From Rhodococcus sp. HNM0563 (GTDB taxonomy: Bacteria > Actinomycetota > Actinomycetes > Mycobacteriales > Mycobacteriaceae), in contig NZ_JAASAF010000003.1 in assembly GCF_012726195.1 (NCBI RefSeq), positions 124,001 through 188,000 on the forward strand: DNA of 64,000 bases, written 5' to 3'. The notes under the pieces were generated by a model that was not told where the DNA came from, did not search any database, and saw only the letters and a program-made list of their open reading frames with translations. Below, one piece after another: positions 8,308 to 16,986 of the stretch. The translations under genes and the position numbers were made by a program. Position 1 is the stretch's first letter, and each line of letters starts with the position of its first letter.

Positions 8308-10150
8308 GGAAGCCTCCACGGCCACCGCGATCGCTGCGGTGGGTGAAGTCGCCGCTGCCGTAGTCCTTACGGCCACCGCGGCGATCGCCCCCGCGGTCTC
8401 CGCGGTCGCTTCCACGTCGGTCTCCGCCGCGACGATCACCACCGCGATATGCCCCGGGCCGTCCGCCCGGCGCACCGGTGTCGCGCTGAAGCTGGATCAG
8501 CACACCGGAGATCCGTGTGGCGCGCAGCGCCTCGAGGGCCTGCTGCGGCAGGTCCTTGGGAAGCTCGACAAGGCTGTGGTCGGCGCGGATGCTGATGTGC
8601 CCGAAGTCGCCGCGGCGCAGGCCACCTTCGTTGGCGATCGCACCGACGATCGCGCCCGGCTGCACTCGGTGCCGCTTACCCACTGCGATGCGGTAGGTCG
8701 CCATCTCCTGACCGTCGCGACCGACCTTGGGGCCGTCGTCGAAACGACGGGGCGGACGCTCGCGGGGCTCCCGCTCACGACGAGCCGGGGCGATGGGCTC
8801 CGGCTGTTCTTCCATGAGGAACGAATCGCCGTCGCGGGACAACACAGCGAGCGCGGCCGCGATGTCGGCCAGCGGAACATCGTGTTCGCGCTCGTAGTCC
8901 TCGATGAACGTGCGGAAGAGCTGTAGGTGCTCGGACGTCAACGCCTCGGTGATCGAGTCGTTGAACTTGGCCACACGCTGTGCATTGACGTCATCGACGC
9001 TGGGCAGCTGGATCTCGGTGACCGGCTGGCGGGTGGCCCGCTCGATCGACTTGAGCAGGTGCCGCTCACGCGGCGCCACGAACAGCAACGCGTCGCCGCT
9101 TCGCCCCGCACGACCGGTGCGTCCGATGCGGTGAACATACGACTCGGTGTCGTGAGGAATGTCGTAGTTGACCACGTGGCTGATGCGTTCGACGTCGAGG
9201 CCACGGGCCGCGACGTCGGTTGCCACCAGGATGTCGAGCGCACCGCTCTTGAGCTGACCGATCGTCCGCTCACGCTGCGCCTGCACAATGTCGCCGTTGA
9301 TGGCCGCGGCGGAGAAGCCCCGGGCGCGGAGTCGCTCGGCGAGGTCTTCGGTGGCCTGCTTCGTCCGGACGAAGATGATCATCGCTTCGAACGACTCGAC
9401 CTCGAGGATCCGCGTCAACGCATCGAGCTTGCGCTGGTGCGACACGAGCACCCAGCGCTGGGTGGTGTTCGAGGAGGTCGTGGTCTTCGACTTGACCGTG
9501 ATCTCCTGCGGATCGTTCAGATACTGCTTCGACAGCCGGCGGATCGCGCCGGGCATCGTCGCCGAGAACAACGCGACCTGCTTGGTCTCGGGGGTGTCGG
9601 CGAGAATCCGCTCGACGTCCTCCTGGAAGCCCATCGTGAGCATCTCGTCGGCCTCGTCGAGAACGAGGAACTCGAGCTCCGAGATGTCGAGGGTGCCCTT
9701 ACTGAGATGATCGATCACACGACCGGGGGTGCCGACGATGACCTGCGCACCGCGACGCAGCCCGGAGAGCTGGACACCGTAGGCCTGGCCGCCGTAGATG
9801 GGCAGCACGTGCAAGCCCGGGATGTGGGACGAATACTTCCCGAAAGCCTCTGCGACCTGCAGCGCGAGTTCACGGGTCGGCGCGAGCACGAGCGCCTGGG
9901 GCCGCTTCTTCGACGTGTCGATCCGGGAGAGGATGGGCACTGCGAACGCGGCGGTCTTACCGGTGCCGGTCTGAGCGAGACCGACGACGTCCCGACCCTC
10001 CAGCAGTGGTGGGATGGTTGCCGCCTGAATGGGCGACGGGGACTCATAACCCACGTCCGAAAGGGCCTTCAGCACACGGTCGTCGATGTCGAGATCGGCA
10101 AACGTGAGGGATGCGGTCTCCTGGTCGGGGGCGTTTTCGATTTCACTCAT
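8300..10150 (-). CDS. deaD: DEAD-box RNA helicase DeaD/CsdA
   Basis: A 616-residue ATP-dependent RNA helicase used in ribosome assembly and mRNA unwinding, especially in the cold. The motifs run in order: AQTGTGKT, PTRELA, DEAD, SAT, and HRIGRTGR in the second RecA domain (to about residue 370). A DbpA-like RNA-binding domain follows (about 480-555: YRIAVGKRHRVQPGAIVGAI). The C-terminus is a Gly/Arg/Asp repeat tail (GGDRRGGDRRGSDRGDRGG) for unspecific RNA contact. Length is typical for the mycobacterial Rv1253 type. Transcribed alone. Confidence 0.97.
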   Translation of the reverse strand: MSEIENAPDQETASLTFADLDIDDRVLKALSDVGYESPSPIQAATIPPLLEGRDVVGLAQTGTGKTAAFAVPILSRIDTSKKRPQALVLAPTRELALQVAEAFGKYSSHIPGLHVLPIYGGQAYGVQLSGLRRGAQVIVGTPGRVIDHLSKGTLDISELEFLVLDEADEMLTMGFQEDVERILADTPETKQVALFSATMPGAIRRLSKQYLNDPQEITVKSKTTTSSNTTQRWVLVSHQRKLDALTRILEVESFEAMIIFVRTKQATEDLAERLRARGFSAAAINGDIVQAQRERTIGQLKSGALDILVATDVAARGLDVERISHVVNYDIPHDTESYVHRIGRTGRAGRSGDALLFVAPRERHLLKSIERATRQPVTEIQLPSVDDVNAQRVAKFNDSITEALTSEHLQLFRTFIEDYEREHDVPLADIAAALAVLSRDGDSFLMEEQPEPIAPARREREPRERPPRRFDDGPKVGRDGQEMATYRIAVGKRHRVQPGAIVGAIANEGGLRRGDFGHISIRADHSLVELPKDLPQQALEALRATRISGVLIQLQRDTGAPGGRPGAYRGGDRRGGDRRGSDRGDRGGDRRGGRKDYGSGDFTHRSDRGGRGGFRD

Positions 10151-10372
10151 TTGACCAGCAGTTTATCGGATGGCGCGCCGTTTCCGTGCCACACCCACGC
10201 AAGAGTGTGCCGAAACACGCCCCGAGCAGGCGTGTGTCGGCACTCATGAGGACCCTCGATCCCGGACTCTACCCGCTGGTAGAGCGGCGGAGCATGCTCA
10301 CCGTTCCCACCGGGAGAGTCGGCACCGGACCGAACGGGAGAGTCGACACCGGGCGGGGTTCATACTGGGGTG

Positions 10373-11008
10373 GTGCGGCGGTACTCCTCACGCGTGGAAG
10401 CAGGCCGGCGGCTCGCCCGCTCGGTCGAGCATCTCCGTGGAGCAGACACCGTCGTTCTCGCGCTCCCCCGCGGCGGTCTGCCCGTGGCCCGTGAAGTCGC
10501 CCGCACTCTCGGCGCTCCCCTCGACGTGCTCGTCGTCCGCAAGCTCGGGGTGCCCTGGCAACCCGAACTTGCCATGGGGGCAATCGCCGAGGGTGGCATC
10601 CGGGTCCTCAACGATGAGGTTGTTCGGCTCACCCGGATCGGCACCGAGTCCATCGAAGCCGTGCAGGAGCGCGAGCAGATCGAATTGGAACGTCGTGGTG
10701 CACTGCTGCGTTCCGGTCGCGAACGTGTCGCGCTGGACGGGCGCACCGCCGTCGTCGTCGACGACGGCATGGCGACCGGAGCAACCGCGGCGGTCGCATG
10801 CATGGCCGCACGCGCCGCCGGTGCCGCAGGGGTGGTGCTCGCCGTTCCGATTGCCTCACCGGAAGCCGTGCGCCGGGTAGGCCGGGACGCGGACGAGGTG
10901 ATCTGTCCATGGATCCCCAAGGACCACGACTCCGTGGGTGCCGCCTACTCCGACTTCCATCAGCTGAGCGACGACGAAGCCGCCGGAGTCCTGCGCGACA
11001 ACACGTGA
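10373..11008 (+). CDS. Phosphoribosyltransferase-domain protein
   Basis: A 211-residue type I PRTase-fold protein. The PRPP-binding loop is VVVDDGMATGAT, and the N-terminal VLALPRGGLPVAREVA is typical of the 'putative phosphoribosyltransferase' family often found near stress or hydrolase genes. The base acceptor is unknown; such proteins can also be regulators. Two adjacent GTG codons (10370, 10373) could start it; I take the second, 6 nt after the -10-like CATACT. Confidence 0.88.
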   Translation: MRRYSSRVEAGRRLARSVEHLRGADTVVLALPRGGLPVAREVARTLGAPLDVLVVRKLGVPWQPELAMGAIAEGGIRVLNDEVVRLTRIGTESIEAVQEREQIELERRGALLRSGRERVALDGRTAVVVDDGMATGATAAVACMAARAAGAAGVVLAVPIASPEAVRRVGRDADEVICPWIPKDHDSVGAAYSDFHQLSDDEAAGVLRDNT

Positions 11009-11033
11009 ACGACGCGAACCTGAAGTCCGCGTC

Positions 11034-11053
11034 AAGCTACCTGCGGGTAGCTT
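11034..11053 (+). terminator. Terminator after the phosphoribosyltransferase gene
   Basis: AAGCTACC-tgcg-GGTAGCTT is a perfect 8-bp stem with a tetraloop, 25 nt after the stop codon and followed by TCGTG. The U tract is short. Confidence 0.5.
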
Positions 11054-11177
11054 TCGTGTCACAGATCACGCACAATGAACCCTGGAACTTCTCAAAACCG
11101 GCAGCACGGATGGTGCGAAAGCGGACATTTTGTGATGCAATGCACACCGCAAGTTCAAGAAGATGGAGGGGTCACAG

Positions 11178-12980
11178 ATGGGTGAGATTGCCGTTCCGCA
11201 GTCGTTCGCGATTCCGGACGACGTGTCGATGGCAGATTCGGTGTTCCGGCACGAGAAGGAGTCACCCGACTTCGTGCCGTTCGAGCGCCTGATCGACGGC
11301 AAGTGGGTTCCGGTCACGGCAGTCCAGTTCGCCGCGGAGGTCCGGGCCGTGGCAAAGGGCCTGATGGCGTCCGGAGTCGAATTGGGCGACCGCGTCGCGA
11401 TCCTCTCGAGCACCCGCTACGAATGGGTTCTGCTGGACTACGCGATCTGGACCGCAGGCGGTGCCACTGTCGCGATCTACGAGACCTCCGCAGCCGACCA
11501 GTCGAAGTGGATCCTCGAAGACTCGGGAACATCCCTGCTCGTCGTCGAGAACACCGAGCAGGCCGACGTCGTTCGCGAGGTCGCCGAGGCTGCCCCGACC
11601 GTGCGCGAGCTCCTGCAGATCGATCCGGTCTCGGGTTCGAAGGGCGCAATCGAGGAACTCACCGCGCGCGGCGCTGCACTCACCGACGAGCAGGTGGACG
11701 AACGTCGCAAGCAGGTGAACGCGGAATCCGCCGCCACCCTCATCTACACCTCGGGCACGACCGGCAAGCCGAAGGGCGTGCAGCTCAAGCATCGTCACTT
11801 CTTCGCCGAGTCGACCGCCGCACAACTCGGACTGCCCGATTCGATGGTGGCCGGACAGCGCACGCTGCTGTTCCTGCCCCTCGCCCACGTGTTCGCCAGG
11901 TTGATCTCCTTCGCATCGTTCGACCACAAGGTCACGGTGGGTCACACCTCGGATCTGACGACACTGCTCGACCAGTTCGCCGCGTTCAAGCCGAACTTCA
12001 TCCTCTCCGTTCCGCGCGTGTTCGAGAAGGTCTACAACTCCGCGAAGCAGAAGGCCTACGACGGCGGCAAGGGCAAGATCTTCGACAAGGCTGCCGAGAC
12101 CGCGATCGAGTACAGCACGGCACTCGAATCGGGTGGCCCCGGCCTCGTGCTCAAGGCCAAGCACGCGGTGTTCGACAAGCTCGTCTACGGGAAGCTGCGC
12201 GATGCACTCGGCGGCAACGCGACCCGCGCCGTGTCGGGCGGCGCCGCTCTCGGCGCGCGCCTCGGGCACTTCTTCCGCGGCATCGGCGTCACGGTGTTCG
12301 AAGGCTACGGCCTCACCGAGACCACGGGCGGCATCATCATGAACACCCCGGAACATCAGAAGGTCGGCACGGTGGGACGGCCCCTCAATGGGCATTCCGC
12401 GAAGATCGCCGAGGACGGCGAACTGCTCCTCAAGGGACCCGTGGTCTTCGACGGCTACTGGCAGAACGACGCGGCCACCGCCGACTCGATCCGTGACGGC
12501 TGGTTCCACACCGGCGATATCGGCACGATCGATGCCGAGGGATTCATCTCGATCACCGGACGCAAGAAGGAACTGCTCGTCACAGCAGGCGGCAAGAACG
12601 TCGCACCCGCGATCCTCGAGGATTCCCTGCGTGCGCATCCGCTGATCAGCCAGGTTCTCGTCGTCGGTGATTCGAAGCCGTTCATCGGCGCACTCATCAC
12701 CATCGACTCGGAGACCCTCCCGGGCTGGCTCGAACGCCACAACCTGCCTGCGGGCACCGCGATCGCAGACCTGATCAAGAACCCCGACCTGATCGCCGAG
12801 ATCGACTCGGCCGTGGCGGCCACGAACGCCAAGGTGTCGAAGGCCGAGGCGATCAAGAAGTACCGCATCCTCGAGACCGACTTCACGATCGAGACCGGCG
12901 AGCTGACCCCGACACTCAAGCTCAAGCGCAACATCATCCACGACAAGCACGGTTCGGCAATCGAGGCGATCTACGCCTGA
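11178..12980 (+). CDS. Long-chain fatty acyl-CoA synthetase (FadD15-like)
   Basis: A 600-residue AMP-forming ligase that activates long-chain fatty acids to acyl-CoA. The P-loop YTSGTTGKPKG is near residue 190, the acyl-site motif GYGLTETTG near 375, the hinge TGRKKELL near 455, and the C-terminal catalytic Lys in LTPTLKLKR. All domains are complete, in contrast to the degenerate homologue at 18.1-19.1 kb. GGAGGGG at 11165-11171 sets the start at ATG 11178; an ATG at 11163 lies upstream of this ribosome site and is less likely. Ends at a strong shared terminator. Confidence 0.95.
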   Translation: MGEIAVPQSFAIPDDVSMADSVFRHEKESPDFVPFERLIDGKWVPVTAVQFAAEVRAVAKGLMASGVELGDRVAILSSTRYEWVLLDYAIWTAGGATVAIYETSAADQSKWILEDSGTSLLVVENTEQADVVREVAEAAPTVRELLQIDPVSGSKGAIEELTARGAALTDEQVDERRKQVNAESAATLIYTSGTTGKPKGVQLKHRHFFAESTAAQLGLPDSMVAGQRTLLFLPLAHVFARLISFASFDHKVTVGHTSDLTTLLDQFAAFKPNFILSVPRVFEKVYNSAKQKAYDGGKGKIFDKAAETAIEYSTALESGGPGLVLKAKHAVFDKLVYGKLRDALGGNATRAVSGGAALGARLGHFFRGIGVTVFEGYGLTETTGGIIMNTPEHQKVGTVGRPLNGHSAKIAEDGELLLKGPVVFDGYWQNDAATADSIRDGWFHTGDIGTIDAEGFISITGRKKELLVTAGGKNVAPAILEDSLRAHPLISQVLVVGDSKPFIGALITIDSETLPGWLERHNLPAGTAIADLIKNPDLIAEIDSAVAATNAKVSKAEAIKKYRILETDFTIETGELTPTLKLKRNIIHDKHGSAIEAIYA

Positions 12981-13004
12981 TCCGCCGGCCCGACCGGGCA
13001 CTGC

Positions 13005-13059
13005 ACGAACGAGGGTGCCGTCCACTCGCCTGGCCGAGATGGACGGCACCCTCGTTCGT
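13005..13059. terminator. Strong bidirectional terminator, 20-bp perfect arms
   Basis: The arms at 13005-13024 and 13040-13059 are perfect reverse complements over 20 bp with a 15-nt loop. The element sits between the convergent acyl-CoA synthetase (stop 12980) and hydrolase (stop 13073), 24 and 13 nt from the two stops. It should end both transcripts. Confidence 0.85.
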
Positions 13060-13072
13060 CCGCAGGAAGCGT

Positions 13073-13696
13073 TCAGGGCTGCGCGGTGACGTCGAGGACG
13101 AACTCTGCGATGTCACGGGTGACGGCACGATGGACCGGTTCGTGAAGCAGATCGTGCCCCGCGTCGGGATACTCGTCGAACTGCAGATTCGGGACCTCCA
13201 TGGCCCATGCCCGCACCGGTTCTACGGGGGCGAGCCGGTCGTCGAGGCCGTGCACGGCGAGGACGGGCAGACCAGATCGGACGAGTGCCCGAGCGAACTC
13301 CGGTCGTGTCGCCGAGCGCGGAGTCCCACACAGGACCGCGGCCCGGAAGCGGACGGCGTCGGTGCGCAGCAACGCGAGCGCAGACGCCGCACCGAGCGAA
13401 TGTCCCATCAGCACAAGCGGGATCCCGGCGTTCTCCGCGATCACCGTCAATTCGGACAGATCGGCCGCGTGGGACTCGACGGACCCGGGCGCATCGAGTT
13501 CGCCCTCGGACAATCCGTGCCCGGCCAGGTCGATGCCCCACAGTGCGATACCGCGGGCACCGAGCCCCGCCGCGAAACGGTGGTAATCGGCGGTGTGCTG
13601 CCGGAATCCGTGTGCAAAGACGACGCCCACCGACGCATCGTCGATATTCCAGGTGCGGTAGTGGATGCGGCCTGCGGCCCCGTCGAAGAACGGCAT
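13073..13696 (-). CDS. Alpha/beta hydrolase (monoacylglycerol lipase/lysophospholipase-like)
   Basis: A 207-residue alpha/beta hydrolase of the serine aminopeptidase S33/monoglyceride-lipase group. The catalytic triad is visible: S100 in GHSLG, D152 or D153 in HGLDDRLAP and H181 in DAGHDLLHE. The oxyanion HG is at 29-30. The protein is shorter than usual (about 270), with a reduced cap region. It probably hydrolyses monoacylglycerols or lysophospholipids, and no signal peptide is seen. The stop is 33 nt upstream (in the sense of transcription, downstream) of nothing but the shared terminator. Confidence 0.88.
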   Translation of the reverse strand: MPFFDGAAGRIHYRTWNIDDASVGVVFAHGFRQHTADYHRFAAGLGARGIALWGIDLAGHGLSEGELDAPGSVESHAADLSELTVIAENAGIPLVLMGHSLGAASALALLRTDAVRFRAAVLCGTPRSATRPEFARALVRSGLPVLAVHGLDDRLAPVEPVRAWAMEVPNLQFDEYPDAGHDLLHEPVHRAVTRDIAEFVLDVTAQP

Positions 13697-13728
13697 GGGT
13701 GCATTATCCGCTCACCACCGCCGATCGT

Positions 13729-14955
13729 TCACCAGCAGTGTCCCTCGCCCCGGTAGGTGGGAACGGCAGTGCGGGCACCGGCCTCGACGACGTGGATCTG
13801 CGCGAATCTCTCGCACAGCTCTCCTGCCTTCGCATGCCTGAACCACACCCGCCCTCCGATCGGGACATCCGCTGCGGAGCGGCCGTGCACCGGGGTCTGC
13901 ACTTCGCCTGCACCCTCGTTACGTAGAAGCTTCAGGCCTGCGGGCCGGATCGGCCGGGGAACACGGCTTGCGCCCGGTGGTCCCGACGCGATGTACCCGC
14001 CGCCGAACAGGGTGGTGATCGACGGTGCGGGCTTGCGGACAGCGGACAATGCGAAGAACAACGAAGGATTCGGTGTGAAGGCGTCGTAGGTGTCGAACAG
14101 TGTCGGTACGTACAGGCCGGACCCGGCGGTGACCTCGGTGACCACCGGGTCGGCCGAACTCACCTCGAGCGAGCCGGTGCCGCCGCTGTTGACGATCTCG
14201 AGATCCCCGGAGACGGCACGGACCGCCTCGACCACGTCGCCGCGCCGTGTGGCGAGCTCCTTCGCCGACATCTTCTTGACCATCCGGACGGGCAGCGACG
14301 AATCGGGCAGTCCTGCGATCTGCGCCTCGTAGAACATGACTCCGACGACGTCGAAATTGCCTGCCACCGCGATCCGCGCGAGTTCCGACGCCTGATCGGG
14401 GGTGCGCAACGGTGACCGCCGCACCCCGAGGTGTACCGGGCCGACACGCAGCGATGCATCCACATCGAGACACACTCGAGGTCGGACCGCCCCGGTACCC
14501 ATGGAATTTCGGATCAGATCCAATTGGGCGGGAGCATCGATCATGAGGACCACGGATCCGAGCGCGACGGGGTTCGCTGCGAGTTCCGCGAGCGCCGCCC
14601 GGTCGACGGTCGGATATCCGAGCAGGATGTCGCGGGCACCGCGTTCGACGAGCCACAGCGCTTCGCGCAACGAGTACGCCATGATCCCGCGGAATCCGCC
14701 CTGCGCCGTGAGACCGGCGCCGAGCACCTCCTCGAGCACAGCCCGGCAACGCACCGACTTACTCGCGACCCGCACCGGCGTGCCCGACGCGCGACGGACG
14801 AGATCGGCTGCGTTGTGCCGCAATGTTGTCAGGTCCAGTGCTGCGAACGGTGGATCCAGATCCGACGTCGCCGCATCGAGACGGTCGAGAACAGCGGTGT
14901 TGCCGGGTACAGCGGTACTCAATGGTTGTCCCATCGGTGTGGAGGTGCGGGTCAT
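13729..14955 (-). CDS. PLP-dependent amino acid deaminase/aldolase (D-threonine aldolase/alanine racemase fold)
   Basis: A 408-residue fold-type III PLP enzyme. K66 in VRVASKSVR is the expected Schiff-base lysine, followed by the alanine-racemase-like barrel (SGGTGSLEVSS; GSGLYVPTLFDTY). The C-terminus ends GEGHCW; a His-x-Cys type zinc site occurs in related D-serine dehydratases, so H and C here may bind metal. The family is annotated as amino acid deaminase/aldolase; the true substrate is not known. The ATG at 14955 overlaps the TetR stop by ATGA, so the two form an operon. A lactone oxidase is divergent. Confidence 0.88.
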   Translation of the reverse strand: MTRTSTPMGQPLSTAVPGNTAVLDRLDAATSDLDPPFAALDLTTLRHNAADLVRRASGTPVRVASKSVRCRAVLEEVLGAGLTAQGGFRGIMAYSLREALWLVERGARDILLGYPTVDRAALAELAANPVALGSVVLMIDAPAQLDLIRNSMGTGAVRPRVCLDVDASLRVGPVHLGVRRSPLRTPDQASELARIAVAGNFDVVGVMFYEAQIAGLPDSSLPVRMVKKMSAKELATRRGDVVEAVRAVSGDLEIVNSGGTGSLEVSSADPVVTEVTAGSGLYVPTLFDTYDAFTPNPSLFFALSAVRKPAPSITTLFGGGYIASGPPGASRVPRPIRPAGLKLLRNEGAGEVQTPVHGRSAADVPIGGRVWFRHAKAGELCERFAQIHVVEAGARTAVPTYRGEGHCW

Positions 14956-15593
14956 GACCTGTCGACGGCGCGGGCCGCGATGATCGCCGCCATATCGTCG
15001 AGTTCGCTGACGATCGAATCGCTTTCCCGGTCGACGAGCCAGCGCAGCGTGAACCCGTCGATGAGTGCGAGCGCGGTACGCGCCACCGATTCGATCGGCT
15101 CCGTCCACATCGTCCCGGTCTGCTCGGCACATGCTGTCAGGAACGCGTGCGCCTGCTCGTCCATGATGCGGTACTGCTGCATGGCGATGTCGCCACCGAG
15201 CGCGCCCGCATTGCGGTGACGAAGCGAGTAGGTGGTGATCTCGTAGGTGAGAAGTTGACGGCCCGCGGTCGCCTCGATCGACGGCCACGCAGCACTGAGT
15301 CCTTTGAACAGCAGTTCCCGCAGACCACGAACACCCTGCGGCGCCGGTTCGTGGTTGGGGATGTCGAACGCGGTGCGCATGGTGTCGGCAAGTTGCTGAA
15401 TCAGACTGTCGGCCATCGCGACGACGAGGGCTTCCTTGCTGTCGAAACAGTAGTGCACCACCCCCAGCGACACCCCGGCATTCTCCGCAACCGCCCTGAC
15501 GGTGACCGCGCCGACGCCACCCCTTTCGGCGAGTTCCAGTGCAGATTCGACGAGTTGGGTTCGACGCTCGTCCGCAGGCAACCGGTTCGACAT
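14952..15593 (-). CDS. TetR-family regulator
   Basis: A 213-residue TetR protein with HTH at about 25-65 (TVRAVAENAGVSLGVVHYCF) and a BetI-like C-terminal domain. It is the first gene of a two-gene operon with the PLP enzyme and is divergent from the lactone oxidase. It probably controls both through the dyad at 15632-15659. Confidence 0.92.
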   Translation of the reverse strand: MSNRLPADERRTQLVESALELAERGGVGAVTVRAVAENAGVSLGVVHYCFDSKEALVVAMADSLIQQLADTMRTAFDIPNHEPAPQGVRGLRELLFKGLSAAWPSIEATAGRQLLTYEITTYSLRHRNAGALGGDIAMQQYRIMDEQAHAFLTACAEQTGTMWTEPIESVARTALALIDGFTLRWLVDRESDSIVSELDDMAAIIAARAVDRS

Positions 15594-15631
15594 GTCCCGA
15601 TGGTAGTTCGAGACACGCGCCGAAGCGGGTT

Positions 15632-15659
15632 ATTGACCTGAACGCGTGTCCAGGTCGAT
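15632..15659. promoter_or_regulatory. Candidate operator between TetR/PLP operon and lactone oxidase
   Basis: ATTGACCTG (15632-15640) and CAGGTCGAT (15651-15659) are inverted arms matching at 8 of 9 positions around a 10-bp centre that itself holds the palindrome ACGCGT. TTGACC within the left arm could also act as a -35. Size and place fit a TetR operator. Confidence 0.42.
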
Positions 15660-15668
15660 CATGTGGAG

Positions 15669-16973
15669 ATGGCGACCTGGCACAACTGGGCACGGACCGA
15701 GCACGCGAGCCCGCAACAATTCGACACACCGGGCAGCACACCCGAACTCGCAGCAGTGATCGTGCGCGCCGCCGAACAGGATCGGCGAGTCAAAGCCGTC
15801 GGCGCCGGTCATTCGTTCACCGGTGTCGCGGTCACCGACGGCACTCTGGTCTCACTCGACCGGATGACCGGGATCGAGGCAGTCTCACCCACCGACACCG
15901 GCGCGCTCGTGAGCGTACGGGCCGGGACGCGCCTGCACGAGCTGAGTGAAGAACTGTGGTCACTCGGTCTCGCGTTGCCCAATCTCGGCGACATCGACGT
16001 CCAATCCGTCGCCGGAGCGATCTCCACCGGAACGCATGGAACGGGCACGAATTTCACCGGCCTCTCCGCGCAGGTTCGGGCGCTGACCACCGTGCTCGCC
16101 GATGGATCGATCGTCGAGTGTTCGCCCGAGCACAACCCCGACCTGTTCGAGGTGTCCCGGCTCGGGATCGGGGCCTTCGGCATTCTCTCCAACGTGACAT
16201 TCGAGTGCGTCTCCGCGTTCCGCCTGCGTGCCCATGAGACGCCCTCCTCGCTGAGTGAGACGCTCGACAGCCTCGACGACCGGCTTCGCGCCGACCATTT
16301 CGAGTTCTACTGGTTCCCTCACACCGATGGCGTGCTCACCAAAACCAACACGCGGCTGCCCGGAGCCACGCCCGTCGACCCCGTCGGTCGGATACGAGGA
16401 TTCGTCGACGACGAGATCCTCTCCAACGGCGTGTTCAACGCCTTCCAGCACCTGGGAACCCGGGCACCCTCGTTGATCCCCCGACTCAATTCCGTGTCGG
16501 CGCGCGCGCTGTCGGAGCGCACCTACACCGATCGCAGCCACCGGGTGTTCGCGTCGAATCGGCGTGTGCGGTTCAAGGAGATGGAGTACGCGATACCGGT
16601 CGAGGCGCTACCCGCGGTCCTGGAGGACATCGCCACCTGGCTGAGCCGCACCGAGCTGCGGATCGGGTTTCCGATCGAGGTGCGTTTCGCTGCCGCGGAC
16701 GACGTCTGGTTGTCCACCGCCCATCGGCGCGCCACCGCCTATGTCGCGGTGCACCAGTTCCATCGAGGCGAGCATCGCGAGTACTTCTCGGCAGTCGAGG
16801 CCATCGCACGATCCGTCGGCGGACGCCCTCACTGGGGCAAGCTGCACAGCCTCACCGCCGCCGAACTGAGCGAGGCATATCCCCGATTCGACGACGTCCT
16901 CGCAGTGCGCGACCGCGTCGATCCGCAGCGCATGTTCGACAACGCCTGTCTACGACGTGTACTCGGTGCGTAG
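15669..16973 (+). CDS. FAD-linked lactone oxidase (D-arabinono-1,4-lactone oxidase/alditol oxidase family)
   Basis: A 434-residue flavoprotein oxidase. The N-terminal PCMH-type FAD domain has VGAGHSFT, with H48 at the position that binds FAD covalently in relatives. The C-terminal ALO domain carries the family motif HWGK (PHWGKLH, near 387). Relatives in mycobacteria (Rv1771) oxidise L-gulono-lactone. Here the divergent partner is a PLP enzyme, so the physiological substrate is open. ATG 15669 is chosen because MATWHNWA aligns with family starts; GTG 15663 is possible. Confidence 0.9.
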   Translation: MATWHNWARTEHASPQQFDTPGSTPELAAVIVRAAEQDRRVKAVGAGHSFTGVAVTDGTLVSLDRMTGIEAVSPTDTGALVSVRAGTRLHELSEELWSLGLALPNLGDIDVQSVAGAISTGTHGTGTNFTGLSAQVRALTTVLADGSIVECSPEHNPDLFEVSRLGIGAFGILSNVTFECVSAFRLRAHETPSSLSETLDSLDDRLRADHFEFYWFPHTDGVLTKTNTRLPGATPVDPVGRIRGFVDDEILSNGVFNAFQHLGTRAPSLIPRLNSVSARALSERTYTDRSHRVFASNRRVRFKEMEYAIPVEALPAVLEDIATWLSRTELRIGFPIEVRFAAADDVWLSTAHRRATAYVAVHQFHRGEHREYFSAVEAIARSVGGRPHWGKLHSLTAAELSEAYPRFDDVLAVRDRVDPQRMFDNACLRRVLGA

Positions 16974-16986
16974 TACCGGATCGGAA

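Noticed and set aside
14956-15741. N-terminal extension of the PLP enzyme on the minus strand
   Set aside because: It overlaps the TetR gene in another frame. The ATGA overlap at 14952-14955 gives a natural start.
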